The notes: generated by a model from the letters alone, not told the origin. Positions 1 to 8,959 are shown, counted from the first letter of the stretch. The stretch: DNA of 64,000 nucleotides from Haloarchaeobius litoreus (GCF_024495425.1 NZ_JANHJR010000001.1:744001-808000), one strand, 5' to 3'. Translations and numbers: made by a program.

Positions 1-51
1 GCCCTCGACCGGGTGCTGGACCGCGCCGCGACGCCGGCCGCCGCCGACTGA
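1..51 (+). CDS. C-terminal end of an unidentified CDS (partial)
   Basis: Sixteen codons in frame from the window edge end at a TGA (49-51). The visible residues end in an Ala-rich tail (ATPAAAD) after an Arg/Asp-rich helix-like stretch. Codon use matches the neighbouring genes. The 5' part is outside the window, so no function can be given. It lies on the same strand, 63 nt before the MoxR gene. Confidence 0.5.
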   Translation, partial: ALDRVLDRAATPAAAD

Positions 52-114
52 ACCACCCATCCCGCCGGGGACGTTTTCGTGCTGGGGCACCCTATTCGAC
101 ACAGAGACGACGAC

Positions 115-1056
115 ATGAGCGAGATAGACGGATTCGACGACGTGACCGAGGCCGACATCCGTGCCGCCTTCGACGAGCAGTCGTACGTCGCGGACGACGA
201 CATCGTGACGACGGTGCTGCTCGCCTTGCGGCTCGGCCGCCCGCTACTCGTCGAGGGCGAGCCCGGCGCGGGCAAGACCGAGCTTGCGAAGGTGCTCGCC
301 GGCGGCTTCGACGCCGACCTCGTCCGCCTCCAGTGCTACGAGGGACTCGCCGCCGAGAACGCGCTGTACGAGTGGAACTACACGAAGCAGCTGCTCGCGG
401 TGCAGGCCGGCGAGGGAGGCGTGGCGGACGGCGAGGGGACCGCGGACCGCGACGAGTCCGTCTTCTCCGAGCCGTACCTGCTCGAACGCCCGCTACTGGA
501 GGCGCTCCGGGGCGACGGCCGGCGCGTCCTCCTCGTCGACGAGGTCGACCGCGCCGACGAGGCGTTCGAGGCCCTGCTGCTGGAGGTGCTGAGCGACTTC
601 CAGGTGACAGTGCCCGAACTCGGCACCGTCGCCGCGACCACGCCGCCGGTCGTCGTCGTCACCTCGAACCGGACACGGCCACTGAGTGACGCGCTCAAGC
701 GGCGCTGTCTCTACCTGCACGTCTCGCCGCCGAGCTTCGAGAAGGAGCGCGAGATCCTCTCGCGGAAGGTACCCGAGCTCCACGACGCCGTCGCCGCCGA
801 GCTCTGTGGCATCGTCGACCGGCTGCGGGAGGAGCCACTCCGGAAGCCCCCGGGGGCGGCCGAGACCATCGACTGGGCGCGCGCGGTCGCCACGCTGCGT
901 GAGAACGGCGGGGGCGACGCGCTCTCGCGCGAGGAGGTCCGGCGCACGCTCGGCACCGTGCTGAAGGAGGTCGAGGACGTCCAGCGCGTCGACGAGGACC
1001 TCCTCGACACGCTGGTCGAGGCGGCGCGCGCGGCGCGGGAGGCCGCCGAGTCGTGA
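115..1056 (+). CDS. MoxR-family AAA+ ATPase
   Basis: This is a 313-aa MoxR-type AAA+ ATPase, a family that uses ATP to remodel protein complexes or insert cofactors together with a von Willebrand (VWA) partner. The Walker A motif GEPGAGKTE is near residues 48-56 and the Walker B motif VLLVDEVDRAD is near 140-150. It is followed by sensor-1 (VVVVTSNRTRP) and an arginine-finger region (ALKRRCLYLHV). ATG 115 is preferred because the upstream GTG at 79 would add 12 residues with no family resemblance. The stop overlaps the start of the VWA gene (GTGA), so the two are translationally coupled. The substrate complex cannot be told from the sequence. Confidence 0.9.
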   Translation: MSEIDGFDDVTEADIRAAFDEQSYVADDDIVTTVLLALRLGRPLLVEGEPGAGKTELAKVLAGGFDADLVRLQCYEGLAAENALYEWNYTKQLLAVQAGEGGVADGEGTADRDESVFSEPYLLERPLLEALRGDGRRVLLVDEVDRADEAFEALLLEVLSDFQVTVPELGTVAATTPPVVVVTSNRTRPLSDALKRRCLYLHVSPPSFEKEREILSRKVPELHDAVAAELCGIVDRLREEPLRKPPGAAETIDWARAVATLRENGGGDALSREEVRRTLGTVLKEVEDVQRVDEDLLDTLVEAARAAREAAES

Positions 1057-2399
1057 CCGACGGCGACGCGCCCCGCGAGCCGGGCGCAGCCGGCGACGCC
1101 GAGGGACTCGACGGCGAGTCCGTCGCCCGCGCCAGCGACCACGTCCGCGACGAGCTGGTCCGGTTCGCCCGCGCGCTCCGCCGGGCGGGGGTGTCCGTGC
1201 CGGCGAACGCGGCGACGACGGCCGCCCGGGCGCTCGTCGTGGTGGGGTTCTCGGACGAGGACCGGGCGTGGGCAGCGACACGGGCCTGTCTCGTCACCGA
1301 CCCGCACGACGCCGCCGAGTTCGACCGGCTCTTCCCGGAGTTCTGGCGACGGCTCACCGCCGGGCTCGGCGAGACGGGGCCGGCGGCCCGCATGGAGGAG
1401 CCGCCGGAGGGCGCACTCGCTCCGATCGGCGGCGAGCCAGCCGACGGCGAGGCGGCCGAATCCGCGGGGAGCGACGAGACGGAGGGCGACGAGCACGAGG
1501 ACGACGCAGAGAGCAGCGTGGCCTGGCGCGCCTCGTCGCTGGCCGCGCACGTCGAGGACCACGGCGACGAACCGGCCGCAGTCTCCCGGTACAGCCCCAC
1601 CGGCGCGCCGACGCCCGTCGAGGCGGTCCCGTCGTTCGTCGGACACGACGAGCTCGCCGCGGCGGTCGACGAGCTGACGGCCGCGCTCGCGACGCTCCGG
1701 GGGCGAGCCTGGGACACCGTCGGCGACCGGCGGACCGACGCGAGACGCGCGCTCCGGGCCAGCGTCGGCACGGGGGGGACGGTCGTCTCGCTTCCCACCC
1801 GCGACCGCAAGCGGAGCGAGGTCCGGGCGACCTGGCTGGTAGACGTGAGCCGGTCCGTGCTGGACACGCTTGACCGGAGCTTCCTGCTCGACACCCTCGG
1901 ACGGACCCGGACGGCGTGGCGCGACTGTCGCGTCTTCTTCTTCGACGAGGAGATCCGTGAGGTCACGTCCGCGTTCGACGACGGCACCGCGAGCGGCGCG
2001 GCCGACGCGCTCGCCGACGCCGAAGCAGAGTGGGGTGGGGGCACCCGTATCGGTGGCTCGCTCGCGGAACTGCGTGCGCGGTCGCCGGACGCGGTCGACA
2101 ACCGGACGGTCGTCTTCGTCGTCAGCGACGGGCTGGAGATGGGCGACGTCCGGACGCTGGAGCGCGAACTCGCCTCGCTCACGTCGCGAGCGGCCGCGGT
2201 CGTCTGGTGCAACCCGCTCGCCGCCTCGCCCGGCTTCGAGCCCACGGCACGGGGGATGGCCGCCGCGCTCCCGTTCGTCGCGGGGCCGTTTGCGTTCGCC
2301 GGCCCCGACGACGTGTCCGAACTCGCCCGGCAGCTCCGGGCACAGGGGCCAGGTGGACGGGTCGGCTACGAGTACGACCCGCGCCGGGAGGACGTCTGA
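1053..2399 (+). CDS. VWA-domain (CoxE-like) protein, MoxR partner
   Basis: This 448-aa protein is the likely partner of the preceding MoxR ATPase. Residues 1-110 are helical. About 115-180 is an acidic, low-complexity linker. A VWA domain starts near 255, with an intact metal-ion-dependent adhesion motif DVSRS (about 264-268) and a later VSDGLEMGD loop. The arrangement matches CoxE-like proteins, which work with MoxR AAA+ ATPases in metal-centre or complex assembly. It has no signal peptide or membrane segment, so it is probably cytoplasmic. Its GTG start overlaps the moxR stop by 4 nt. No enzyme that such a pair might mature is visible downstream. Confidence 0.85.
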   Translation: MTDGDAPREPGAAGDAEGLDGESVARASDHVRDELVRFARALRRAGVSVPANAATTAARALVVVGFSDEDRAWAATRACLVTDPHDAAEFDRLFPEFWRRLTAGLGETGPAARMEEPPEGALAPIGGEPADGEAAESAGSDETEGDEHEDDAESSVAWRASSLAAHVEDHGDEPAAVSRYSPTGAPTPVEAVPSFVGHDELAAAVDELTAALATLRGRAWDTVGDRRTDARRALRASVGTGGTVVSLPTRDRKRSEVRATWLVDVSRSVLDTLDRSFLLDTLGRTRTAWRDCRVFFFDEEIREVTSAFDDGTASGAADALADAEAEWGGGTRIGGSLAELRARSPDAVDNRTVVFVVSDGLEMGDVRTLERELASLTSRAAAVVWCNPLAASPGFEPTARGMAAALPFVAGPFAFAGPDDVSELARQLRAQGPGGRVGYEYDPRREDV

Positions 2400-2474
2400 G
2401 GACCAGGCCGGAAACGCGGCACCATCACACCGCCGTTCCAAAACGGGTTAGGCGGCGCGGCCCCGATTCGAGGT

Positions 2475-2684
2475 ATGGACCGGGACCGGTACGTCACGCT
2501 CGCGCTCGTCGCCTTCGGGCTCGTCCTCGTGGGGTTCGTGCTGCTCGGCTTCGGCCGCATCTTCCTCGGCTACCACACCGCACAGCTCCTCTCGGCTCCG
2601 TTCGGGCTCACCGGCTTCGCGCTCGTCGTGGTGCTGTTCCTCGACGGCGTCCGGACGGTCGTGCGCGACCGGGCTGGAGAGTGA
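2475..2684 (+). CDS. Small two-helix membrane protein
   Basis: A 69-aa protein with two hydrophobic segments (about residues 8-30 and 40-58) and charged ends, consistent with a small integral membrane protein. An A/T-rich element near 2438-2447 lies about 28-30 nt before the ATG, fitting a leaderless promoter. I do not recognise the family. It stands alone between the VWA gene and hisD on the same strand. Function unknown. Confidence 0.7.
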   Translation: MDRDRYVTLALVAFGLVLVGFVLLGFGRIFLGYHTAQLLSAPFGLTGFALVVVLFLDGVRTVVRDRAGE

Positions 2685-2726
2685 CCGAACGCAACCGTTT
2701 TTCGCGCCCCGTCCGAAGCGAGTTCC

Positions 2727-3998
2727 ATGAACGTACGAGCAGTCGCCGACCTCGGCCCCGACGAGCGCCGCGCCTTCTTCGAGCGCGACTCGGGCGTCGA
2801 CGCGGTCCGGAGCGACGTGGCCGACATCGTCGACCGGGTGCGCGAGGAGGGTGACGTGGCGGTCCGGGAGTTCTGCGCGGAGTTCGACGACGTGCAGGTC
2901 GCCAATCTGGACGTGGCCGACGAGTGCGAGCGCGCCTACGAGGAGATCGACGACGACGTGCGCGAGGCCGTCGAGACGGCGGCGGCGAACGTCCGCGAGT
3001 TCCACGAGGCGCAGGTGCCCGTCGACTGGCGCGACGACTTCGACGGCCGCGAACTGGGCCGGCGGTTCCGGCCGCTCCGGCGCGTCGGCGTCTACGGCCC
3101 CGGCGGCACAGCCGCGTATCCGTCGTCTGTCATCATGGGCGTCGTGCCGGCCGTCGTCGCGGGTGTCGAGGACGTGGTGGTCTGTACCCCGCCGGCCGAC
3201 GAGCTGAACCCGGTGACGCTGGCGGCCATCCACGTCGCCGGTGCAGACGAGGTGTACTCCGTCGGCGGCGCGCAGGCCGTCGCCGCGATGGCCTACGGCA
3301 CCGAGTCCATCCCGGCGGTCCAGAAGGTCGTCGGGCCGGGCAACCGCTGGGTGACGGCGGCGAAGGCCGAAGTGCAGGGCGACGTGGACATCGACTTCCT
3401 CGCCGGGCCAAGCGAGGTGCTCGTGCTCGCCGACGAGACCGCCGAACCGGCGTTCGTCGCGGCCGACCTCGTCGCGCAGGCCGAGCACGACGAGCATGCA
3501 TCGGTCGTCTGCGTGACCGACGACGAGGCCGTCGCCGAGGCGATCGCCGACGAGGTCGAGGCACAGGTCGCCGGGGCCGAGCGCGAGGAGGTCGCCCGCG
3601 ACGCACTCGAAGGCGATGCCTCCGGCGTCCTCGCTGCACGCTCGATGAGCGAGGCAATCCTGTTCGCAGAGGAGTACGCGGCCGAGCACCTCTCCATCCA
3701 GACCGACGACGAGGAGGCAGTCCTCGACCGCATCGACAGCGCGGGCAGCGTCTTCCTCGGGCCGTACACGCCCGTCGCGGCCGGCGACTACGCCTCCGGC
3801 ACGAACCACGTGCTGCCGACCGGCGGCGGCGCGAAGCGCCACGGTGGGCTCTCCGTCGACCACTTCCTGCGCTCGACCACCGTCCAGCGGCTCGACCGCG
3901 ACGCGCTCGACGAACTCTCGACCACCATCACGACGCTCGCCGACGCAGAAGGGCTGGGCGCACACGCCGACAGCGTGCGTCGCCGGTTCGAGGACTGA
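2727..3998 (+). CDS. hisD: Histidinol dehydrogenase
   Basis: This 423-aa enzyme catalyses the last two steps of histidine synthesis, L-histidinol to L-histidine with NAD+ and a bound Zn ion, in the cytoplasm. Family motifs are intact: GVYGPGGTAAYPS (about 121-133), VVGPGNRWV (201-209), DFLAGPSE (223-230), QAEHDEHAS (251-259, with the Zn-binding Gln and His) and the C-terminal DYASGTNHVLPTGG. Length is normal. The TTTTT stretch at 2698-2702 is centred about 27 nt before the ATG and can serve as its TATA element. No other his genes are near. It converges with the REC-PAS gene, with one base between the stops. Confidence 0.97.
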   Translation: MNVRAVADLGPDERRAFFERDSGVDAVRSDVADIVDRVREEGDVAVREFCAEFDDVQVANLDVADECERAYEEIDDDVREAVETAAANVREFHEAQVPVDWRDDFDGRELGRRFRPLRRVGVYGPGGTAAYPSSVIMGVVPAVVAGVEDVVVCTPPADELNPVTLAAIHVAGADEVYSVGGAQAVAAMAYGTESIPAVQKVVGPGNRWVTAAKAEVQGDVDIDFLAGPSEVLVLADETAEPAFVAADLVAQAEHDEHASVVCVTDDEAVAEAIADEVEAQVAGAEREEVARDALEGDASGVLAARSMSEAILFAEEYAAEHLSIQTDDEEAVLDRIDSAGSVFLGPYTPVAAGDYASGTNHVLPTGGGAKRHGGLSVDHFLRSTTVQRLDRDALDELSTTITTLADAEGLGAHADSVRRRFED

Positions 3999-3999
3999 G

Positions 4000-5145
4000 C
4001 TACTCGTCGTCCTCGTCGATACCGACGCCGATGCCACAGATTCCGATGGGTTCGCCGTCCTCGTCGGTGAGCAGTGACGCGCTGATACGTCGCAGTTCGA
4101 GCTCCCCCGACTTCGTCTCCATCCGCGCCTCGTAGGTCACCGTCTCGCCGTCGAGCACCCTGTCGATGACCGACTCGACCTTCCCCACGTCCTCGTCGGC
4201 GAAGATCTCGTCTATCTCGATGTCCCGCAGCTCCGCGGTCGAGTAGCCGCTCGCCTCCTCTAGCTTGCGGTTCCAGCGCCAGCCCGACCCGTCGAGGTTC
4301 GAGACGTAGAAGACGTGCGGGAGGGCGTCGAGCGCTGCGTCGAACAGCTCCTGCTCCTCGCTGAGCAGCTGTTCGGCCTCGACGCGCTCCGTCACGTCCC
4401 TCGTGTTGACGACGAACCCCTCGATGGCAGGGTCTTCGAGCCGGTTGGTGCCGTTCGACTCCAGGTGTCGCCACTCGCCGTCGGCGTGTTGCAGCCGATA
4501 GCTGACCGACGGCGTCGTGCTCGAGTCCGCTTTCATGCGCTCGAACGCGTCGGTCACCGTCGAACGGTCGTCGGGGTGGACCATCTCGAACGAGTGTTCA
4601 CCGATGAGCTCCTCGGGCTCGTAGCCGAGCACGCTCCGGGTCGCCGGGCTCGTGTACTCGAACACGCCGTTCTCGTCGAGGATGGTGATGAGGTCGGAGG
4701 AGTGCTCGATGAGCGCCTGATAGCGGTTCTGGGTGTGCGTACGCTCCCGTTCGGCCCGTCGCTTCGCGACAGCGTTCCGGATACGGTTCGCGAGGACCGT
4801 GTACTGGTCGGTGCCCGCGCCCTTCTGGAGGTACTCGGTCGCCCCGGCCGAGAGCGCTCGGCTCGCGATCTCCTCGCTCCCCCTGCCGGTGAAGAGGACG
4901 AACGGGAGGTCGGGACGGCTCCCCCTGACGGTCTCCAGCAGGTCGAGCCCGTCCATCTCGGGCATCTCGTAGTCGCTGACGATGCAGTCGATGCGACCGT
5001 TCTCCCGCAGGCACGTCATCGCGCCGGACGCGGAGCAGGCGCTCTCGACGGTGATGTCCTCCCCCTCCCGTTCCAGCATGGTCTTCGTCAGGTCGAGCAA
5101 CGCGTCGTCGTCGTCCACGTGGAGGACGCGGATGGTCCTCGGCAT
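4000..5145 (-). CDS. Response regulator receiver-PAS-PAS protein, no output domain
   Basis: A 381-aa cytoplasmic signalling protein. Residues 1-120 are a receiver domain with the acidic pocket DDDD (11-14), the phospho-acceptor Asp in VSDYEMPEMDG (about D58) and a Lys in the LQKG loop. Two PAS domains follow (about 140-255 and 265-375). The gene stops right after the second PAS (...GICGIGVG, then an acidic tail), where halo sensor kinases usually continue into a HisKA/HATPase module. It therefore lacks both kinase and DNA-binding output and may act through protein contacts. A 6-bp inverted repeat at 5165-5183 overlaps its probable promoter. Confidence 0.88.
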   Translation of the reverse strand: MPRTIRVLHVDDDDALLDLTKTMLEREGEDITVESACSASGAMTCLRENGRIDCIVSDYEMPEMDGLDLLETVRGSRPDLPFVLFTGRGSEEIASRALSAGATEYLQKGAGTDQYTVLANRIRNAVAKRRAERERTHTQNRYQALIEHSSDLITILDENGVFEYTSPATRSVLGYEPEELIGEHSFEMVHPDDRSTVTDAFERMKADSSTTPSVSYRLQHADGEWRHLESNGTNRLEDPAIEGFVVNTRDVTERVEAEQLLSEEQELFDAALDALPHVFYVSNLDGSGWRWNRKLEEASGYSTAELRDIEIDEIFADEDVGKVESVIDRVLDGETVTYEARMETKSGELELRRISASLLTDEDGEPIGICGIGVGIDEDDE

Positions 5146-5164
5146 CTACCGACGAGAGACGTGG

Positions 5165-5183
5165 CGGTAGCTTCAAACTACCG
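5165..5183 (-). promoter_or_regulatory. Inverted repeat over the promoter of the REC-PAS-PAS gene
   Basis: CGGTAG-N7-CTACCG is a perfect 6-bp inverted repeat. Its spacer, read on the minus strand as TTTGAAG, lies about 28 nt before the start at 5145, where a TATA element is expected. A protein bound here would cover the promoter. This is a candidate operator seen by eye. The divergent Fe-S carrier gene has its own TATA-like GGTTAACA near 5209-5216. Confidence 0.4.
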
Positions 5184-5240
5184 GCAGTACGACCCCGGTG
5201 TGCAACAGGGTTAACATCCCACGGTGCCGTACGGGAACGT

Positions 5241-5606
5241 ATGAGCACGGGCACCGCAGACGGGGAGACCACCCCACGGATCGAAGTGACCGAGACGGCC
5301 GCCGACGAGGCGCTCTCGTTGCTCGACGGCGAGGGGCTCGATACCGATGAGGCGGGCCTGCGACTGTTCGTCCAGCAGGGCGGCTGTGCCGGCCTCTCCT
5401 ACGGTATGCGGTTCGACGACGAACCGGAAGCCGACGACACCATCTACGAACACCACGGGCTGCGCGTCTTCGTCGACCCGTCCAGCCTGAACTACGTCGA
5501 GGGCAGCGTCCTCGACTTCGAAGGCGGCCTGCAAGGTGCCGGCTTCCACGTCGAGAACCCGAACGTGGTGTCGGAGTGTGGCTGCGGCGAATCCTTCAGA
5601 ACGTAG
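5241..5606 (+). CDS. A-type iron-sulfur cluster carrier (IscA/ErpA/HesB family)
   Basis: A 121-aa A-type scaffold/carrier that accepts Fe-S clusters and hands them to apo-enzymes. The three invariant cysteines are present: one in QQGGCAGLSY (C49) and two in the C-terminal ECGCGESF (C113, C115). Residues 1-12 are a short Thr/Gly-rich extension. The promoter element GGTTAACA is about 28 nt before the ATG, so the transcript is probably leaderless. There is no Suf or Isc operon around it, as is usual for haloarchaeal stand-alone copies. It converges with the dodecin gene. Confidence 0.93.
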   Translation: MSTGTADGETTPRIEVTETAADEALSLLDGEGLDTDEAGLRLFVQQGGCAGLSYGMRFDDEPEADDTIYEHHGLRVFVDPSSLNYVEGSVLDFEGGLQGAGFHVENPNVVSECGCGESFRT

Positions 5607-5619
5607 CCGCGTCGACCCG

Positions 5620-5820
5620 TCAGCCGTCCAGTTCGAACGCCACCGTCACCTCTGCCTGGTACTCCCGGTCCGCCACCGACGCGATCTCGACGCCCAACTC
5701 CTCTACTTCGACCCATTGGACGTTGTCGATGGTGTCTTGCGCGCGGTCGATGGCGTCGTCCGCGGCGTCCTCGAAGCTCTCCGAACTCGTCCCGATGAGC
5801 GTGATCTTCTTGAATACCAT
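5620..5820 (-). CDS. Dodecin, flavin-binding protein
   Basis: This 66-aa protein matches archaeal dodecins, 12-subunit shells that store riboflavin or FAD and quench their photoreactivity. Typical features are the N-terminal [12 protein letters not shown] strand, the central helix with [10 protein letters not shown], the conserved NVQWVEV containing the isoalloxazine-stacking Trp, and the [12 protein letters not shown]-terminal strand. A CTTTAAG element (minus strand, about 5845-5853) lies about 28 nt before the ATG, a good leaderless promoter. Confidence 0.95.
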   Translation of the reverse strand: MVFKKITLIGTSSESFEDAADDAIDRAQDTIDNVQWVEVEELGVEIASVADREYQAEVTVAFELDG

Positions 5821-5855
5821 ATCCGTGTGATAGCACGGGTCATACGAACTTAAAG

Positions 5856-6533
5856 CTACGTCGCGCCGCCGGTCGATTCGTCGTCGCGGTGGGCGAGTTT
5901 GTCACGGAGCGCACCGGTGACGTCGGTCAGGTACGCCTGCCCCCAGACTGCGACGACGAAGCCGCCGGCGGTGTTGAACAGGAGGTCGAGCATCGTGTCG
6001 TCGATGCCGAACTGGACGAGGAAGGTCGCGTCGCTCCCGCTGGCTGCCACGCCGATGCCGAACTCCAGCAGTTCCCAGACGACGCCGAACGCCATCACGA
6101 ACGCGAGGATGAACACGAACATGAACCGCGGCGGGATGACGATGTCCTCGTTGTGTTCGTCGAGCGCGCGGACCGTGGTGTAGCCGACGGCGGCGACGAC
6201 GGACGACGAGAGCGCGTGGGTCATGTGGTCCCACCAGATGGTGCTGCGGTAGAACGTGCCCTCGGTGCCGGGGATGCCGACGGTCCCGAGCGCGTGGAGG
6301 AACGCCGCGGTGGTGATCCAGAGCGTGAGCCCCGCGTCGAGGGAGATGCCGTAGTCGCGTTCGAGCAACGAGGGGAGCTGTGTGACGCCGAGTCCCACCA
6401 GCGTGTTCACCACGATACCGGGGTTCCGTCGTTCGACGCCGACGAACAGCAGGCCGACGAGGGTTATCTGCATGACTCGGGTGAGGCGACGCTGGAACGC
6501 CTCGTCGATACCGAGTCGGTCTCTGAGTCTCAC
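5856..6533 (-). CDS. DUF2238/YjdF-like integral membrane protein
   Basis: A 225-aa polytopic membrane protein with about five to six hydrophobic helices (about residues 20-38, 43-58, 66-86, 105-125, 138-160 and 180-200). The conserved polar motifs [18 protein letters not shown] and [14 protein letters not shown] match the DUF2238/YjdF family of small membrane proteins, whose function is unknown. The C-terminus is charged. Its ATG overlaps the stop of the upstream membrane-protein gene by 4 nt (6530-6533), so the two form a coupled operon. Confidence 0.8.
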   Translation of the reverse strand: MRLRDRLGIDEAFQRRLTRVMQITLVGLLFVGVERRNPGIVVNTLVGLGVTQLPSLLERDYGISLDAGLTLWITTAAFLHALGTVGIPGTEGTFYRSTIWWDHMTHALSSSVVAAVGYTTVRALDEHNEDIVIPPRFMFVFILAFVMAFGVVWELLEFGIGVAASGSDATFLVQFGIDDTMLDLLFNTAGGFVVAVWGQAYLTDVTGALRDKLAHRDDESTGGAT

Positions 6534-7237
6534 TTCTCCCCCACCTCGAGGTCGAACTGCTCCCCGAGCTCCTCGGAGACGTCCTCGACCATCGCGAGCG
6601 AGCGCCGTGCAGTGTGGTTACGCCGTCGGAAGTACGCCTCGAAGGTCACCCCGGCGAGCAGCCCGGCGGCGGCGGAGTAGACGAACTCGATCATCAGCGG
6701 GTCGAGCTCCGTGTAGAACGCCGTCCCGATGTAGAGGTGCGCGAGCCACCGGACGACCGCCCAGACGCCCGCCGCCGCGAGCGTCAACACGACGACCGTG
6801 AGGACGGCGAAGCCGGAGGTGAGCTTGACCGGTGTGAACACGTGCAGTTCGACGACGACGATGAGCGCGAAGGCCGCGACCGAGACGTAGGCGGCGGTGC
6901 TCGACACCGGCGAGGCCGAGAGGAACTCCTGGACCGTGGGCATCGTCGCGATGACGAGGTCGGTCACCAGCCCGCGGACCAGCGCGGTCCGGCCCAGGAC
7001 GGGCAACGCGGCGAGCAGCAGCACCTCCCAGGGGAGCATCACGAGCCAGCGTCTGTGCGTCAGCGGCGGGAGGACCGCGACGGCGGCCACTGCCAGCGCG
7101 AACAGGGTCCAGAGCCAGTCACCCAGGAACACCTCCTCGACGGCCGCCAGGACGACGATTGCCACGAGGATCCACGAGAGGACGGCGTTCAGCCGGTGCT
7201 CCTCGAACAGTCGACCTAGGTCCCGTCGTTCCGTCAT
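6530..7237 (-). CDS. Polytopic membrane protein of unknown function
   Basis: A 235-aa protein with about six hydrophobic segments. It begins with a basic/acidic N-terminus (MTERRDLGRLFEEHR) and ends with a charged cytoplasmic-looking tail. I do not recognise the family. Start 7237 is chosen because a minus-strand CTTGTA element near 7262-7270 is about 28 nt upstream, and residues upstream of this Met look random. It is the first gene of a two-gene operon with the DUF2238-like gene, overlapping it by ATGA, so the two products probably act together in the membrane. Confidence 0.7.
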   Translation of the reverse strand: MTERRDLGRLFEEHRLNAVLSWILVAIVVLAAVEEVFLGDWLWTLFALAVAAVAVLPPLTHRRWLVMLPWEVLLLAALPVLGRTALVRGLVTDLVIATMPTVQEFLSASPVSSTAAYVSVAAFALIVVVELHVFTPVKLTSGFAVLTVVVLTLAAAGVWAVVRWLAHLYIGTAFYTELDPLMIEFVYSAAAGLLAGVTFEAYFRRRNHTARRSLAMVEDVSEELGEQFDLEVGEK

Positions 7238-7294
7238 ACGATAGCACGAGGGGCCGGGGGTACAAGAGTCTGTGTTCGTCGGATGCACGCCGGG

Positions 7295-8260
7295 TCAGAC
7301 GAGCACGTAGAGCACGCCGTAGGCGACGAGCGCGAGCGTCATCGCCGCGAGCCCGGTGGTCACCGACCGAACGCCGTGGTCGGCGATGGACCGGCGGAGC
7401 GTGTCTATCGCCACGCTCGTCCGACTCGGGGCCGCGACTGGCACCGCGAGCACGGTGCCGACCGCGAGGATGGAGAACACGAAGTGGTACGACACGTCGA
7501 GCGTCGGGGGCGGCAGCAGGAAGAAGACCCCGCCGTAGGCGAGCCCGGCCATCGCCCGGGGTTTCACGCGCGGCCGCCGGGCGGTCACCCAGCAGAACGC
7601 GAGCAGCGCGGCCCAGACGACCGCCAGCTCCAGCGCGAACGCGCCCAGCAGGTGTAGCGTCGGGTCGGCCGAGAGCGCGACGCGCCCGGGGAGGACCGCG
7701 GCGTCGAGCGGCCAGAGCATCGCCGGCGGCTCGCCCGTGAACAGGTCGCCGAACGGATGCGACGCGAGTCCGGCGAGTGCCACCGCGAAGGTCGTCCGTG
7801 CGTCGAGGCGGCTGTGCTCGCGGACGACGGCGGCGACGGCCACACCGGCGAGCGAGAACGCCGCGAGGACGACGAGTCCGAGCAGGCCGTGGAGCGCCGT
7901 GGCGACGACGGTCAGCCCGCCGAGCAGCACGAACCCGGCGACCGTCGTCGGGCTCGCGTGCCGGCCACGGACGACGACGAGCGCGAACGCGAGTGCCGCG
8001 ACCGGGGCGACGACGAGAGAGTGCGTCATCGACCGGTGGACGACGGTGCTGGCCGACCAGAACGCGGTCGTCAGCGAGAACACGCCGTCGAACTCCGCGC
8101 CGGCGAGCCCGGTGAGTGCGTACACCATGTCCACGTCGGGCACCGCGGCGAACGCGCCCGCGGCAGCGCCGGCAGCCAGCGCTCGTCGCGGCGGCGCGTC
8201 GAGCGCACGCGCCAGCGTCGCGACGAGTGCGAACGCCAGCAGCGAGTGCCCGAGCATCAT
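7295..8260 (-). CDS. YdjM/DUF457-type membrane-bound metal-dependent hydrolase
   Basis: A 321-aa membrane protein of the YdjM-like (DUF457) family. It has the N-terminal MLGHSLLAF with its conserved His, an early VPDVDMVY acidic motif, and the signature HRSMTHSLVV in which His and Asp residues probably bind a metal. SHPFGDLFT is a third conserved polar motif. About eight hydrophobic helices are visible. The family's substrate is poorly known; some members act in membrane-lipid or stress responses. Start 8260 is supported by a CTTATCC element near 8286-8294. An ATG at 8257 is equally possible. Confidence 0.8.
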   Translation of the reverse strand: MMLGHSLLAFALVATLARALDAPPRRALAAGAAAGAFAAVPDVDMVYALTGLAGAEFDGVFSLTTAFWSASTVVHRSMTHSLVVAPVAALAFALVVVRGRHASPTTVAGFVLLGGLTVVATALHGLLGLVVLAAFSLAGVAVAAVVREHSRLDARTTFAVALAGLASHPFGDLFTGEPPAMLWPLDAAVLPGRVALSADPTLHLLGAFALELAVVWAALLAFCWVTARRPRVKPRAMAGLAYGGVFFLLPPPTLDVSYHFVFSILAVGTVLAVPVAAPSRTSVAIDTLRRSIADHGVRSVTTGLAAMTLALVAYGVLYVLV

Positions 8261-8318
8261 GTCAGCTTCTGTACGCCGCGGCGAGGGATAAGTCACTCGC
8301 CGGGTGCGCGAACCGTTC

Positions 8319-8900
8319 TCAGACGTCGGCCACGCCCGGTTCGCTCGGCTCGCCGCGCTTCGTCCACTTCTTCTCGATCTCGGCGTTCCCCCGGACGACG
8401 GTGTCGCCGTCGACGGCGAAGCGGGTCTTGCGGAGTTCGATGGTCGTCACCTCGCCACTGACGTCGCCGACGGTCACCTCGTCGCCGGGGTTGAAGTCGG
8501 GGTCACGGAGCAGGTAGACGCCAGCGACGGCGTCGGCGATCATCCCGGAGAGCGCGTAGGAGACGCCGAGCGCGATGAAGCCAGCGGAGGTCCCCAGCGC
8601 GGCGGCGAGTTCGGAGAGGCCGACGACCGAGAGGAACGAGAGCGCGACCGCGAACCAGAGCACGATCGCGACGACGGTCGAGAGGAACTGGCGGTACACC
8701 GGTGCCTCGCCGGGGAGTGCCCGCGCGAGCACCCGGCGCACCACGAGCATCACGAGCTTCACGAGCAGGCCCGCGAGCACGAGGAACACGATGCCGGCGA
8801 GCACCTTCGGGAGCGCCTCGGTGATGTCGGTGACGAACAGGTCGAGCGAGCGTTCGACGACCTCGACGACGCCGGTCGGTGGGTCGGGCTGGTCCTGCAT
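8319..8900 (-). CDS. Small mechanosensitive channel (MscS family)
   Basis: A 193-aa MscS-type channel. The N-terminal region carries about three membrane helices (about residues 33-55, 70-90 and 95-115). The third is the Gly/Ala-rich pore helix (ALGTSAGFIALGVSYALSG), followed by the beta domain with NPGDEVTVGDVSGEVTTIELR. It lacks the large C-terminal vestibule of full-length MscS, a common short archaeal form. It would release osmolytes on hypo-osmotic shock. A GTTTTACC element at about 8925-8933 lies 28-29 nt before the ATG. A second, longer MscS is encoded at 18811-19833. Confidence 0.88.
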   Translation of the reverse strand: MQDQPDPPTGVVEVVERSLDLFVTDITEALPKVLAGIVFLVLAGLLVKLVMLVVRRVLARALPGEAPVYRQFLSTVVAIVLWFAVALSFLSVVGLSELAAALGTSAGFIALGVSYALSGMIADAVAGVYLLRDPDFNPGDEVTVGDVSGEVTTIELRKTRFAVDGDTVVRGNAEIEKKWTKRGEPSEPGVADV

Positions 8901-8959
8901 GACCGGTCACTCGACCGCCGGGATGGTAAAACCACGTCCAGGGCTGGTGCGGCCGGTGG

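Noticed and set aside
493-1281. Long antisense frames over the MoxR and other genes
   Set aside because: They are Arg/Pro/Ala-rich shadows caused by high GC and strong codon bias. The accepted frame in each case has family motifs and acidic composition.
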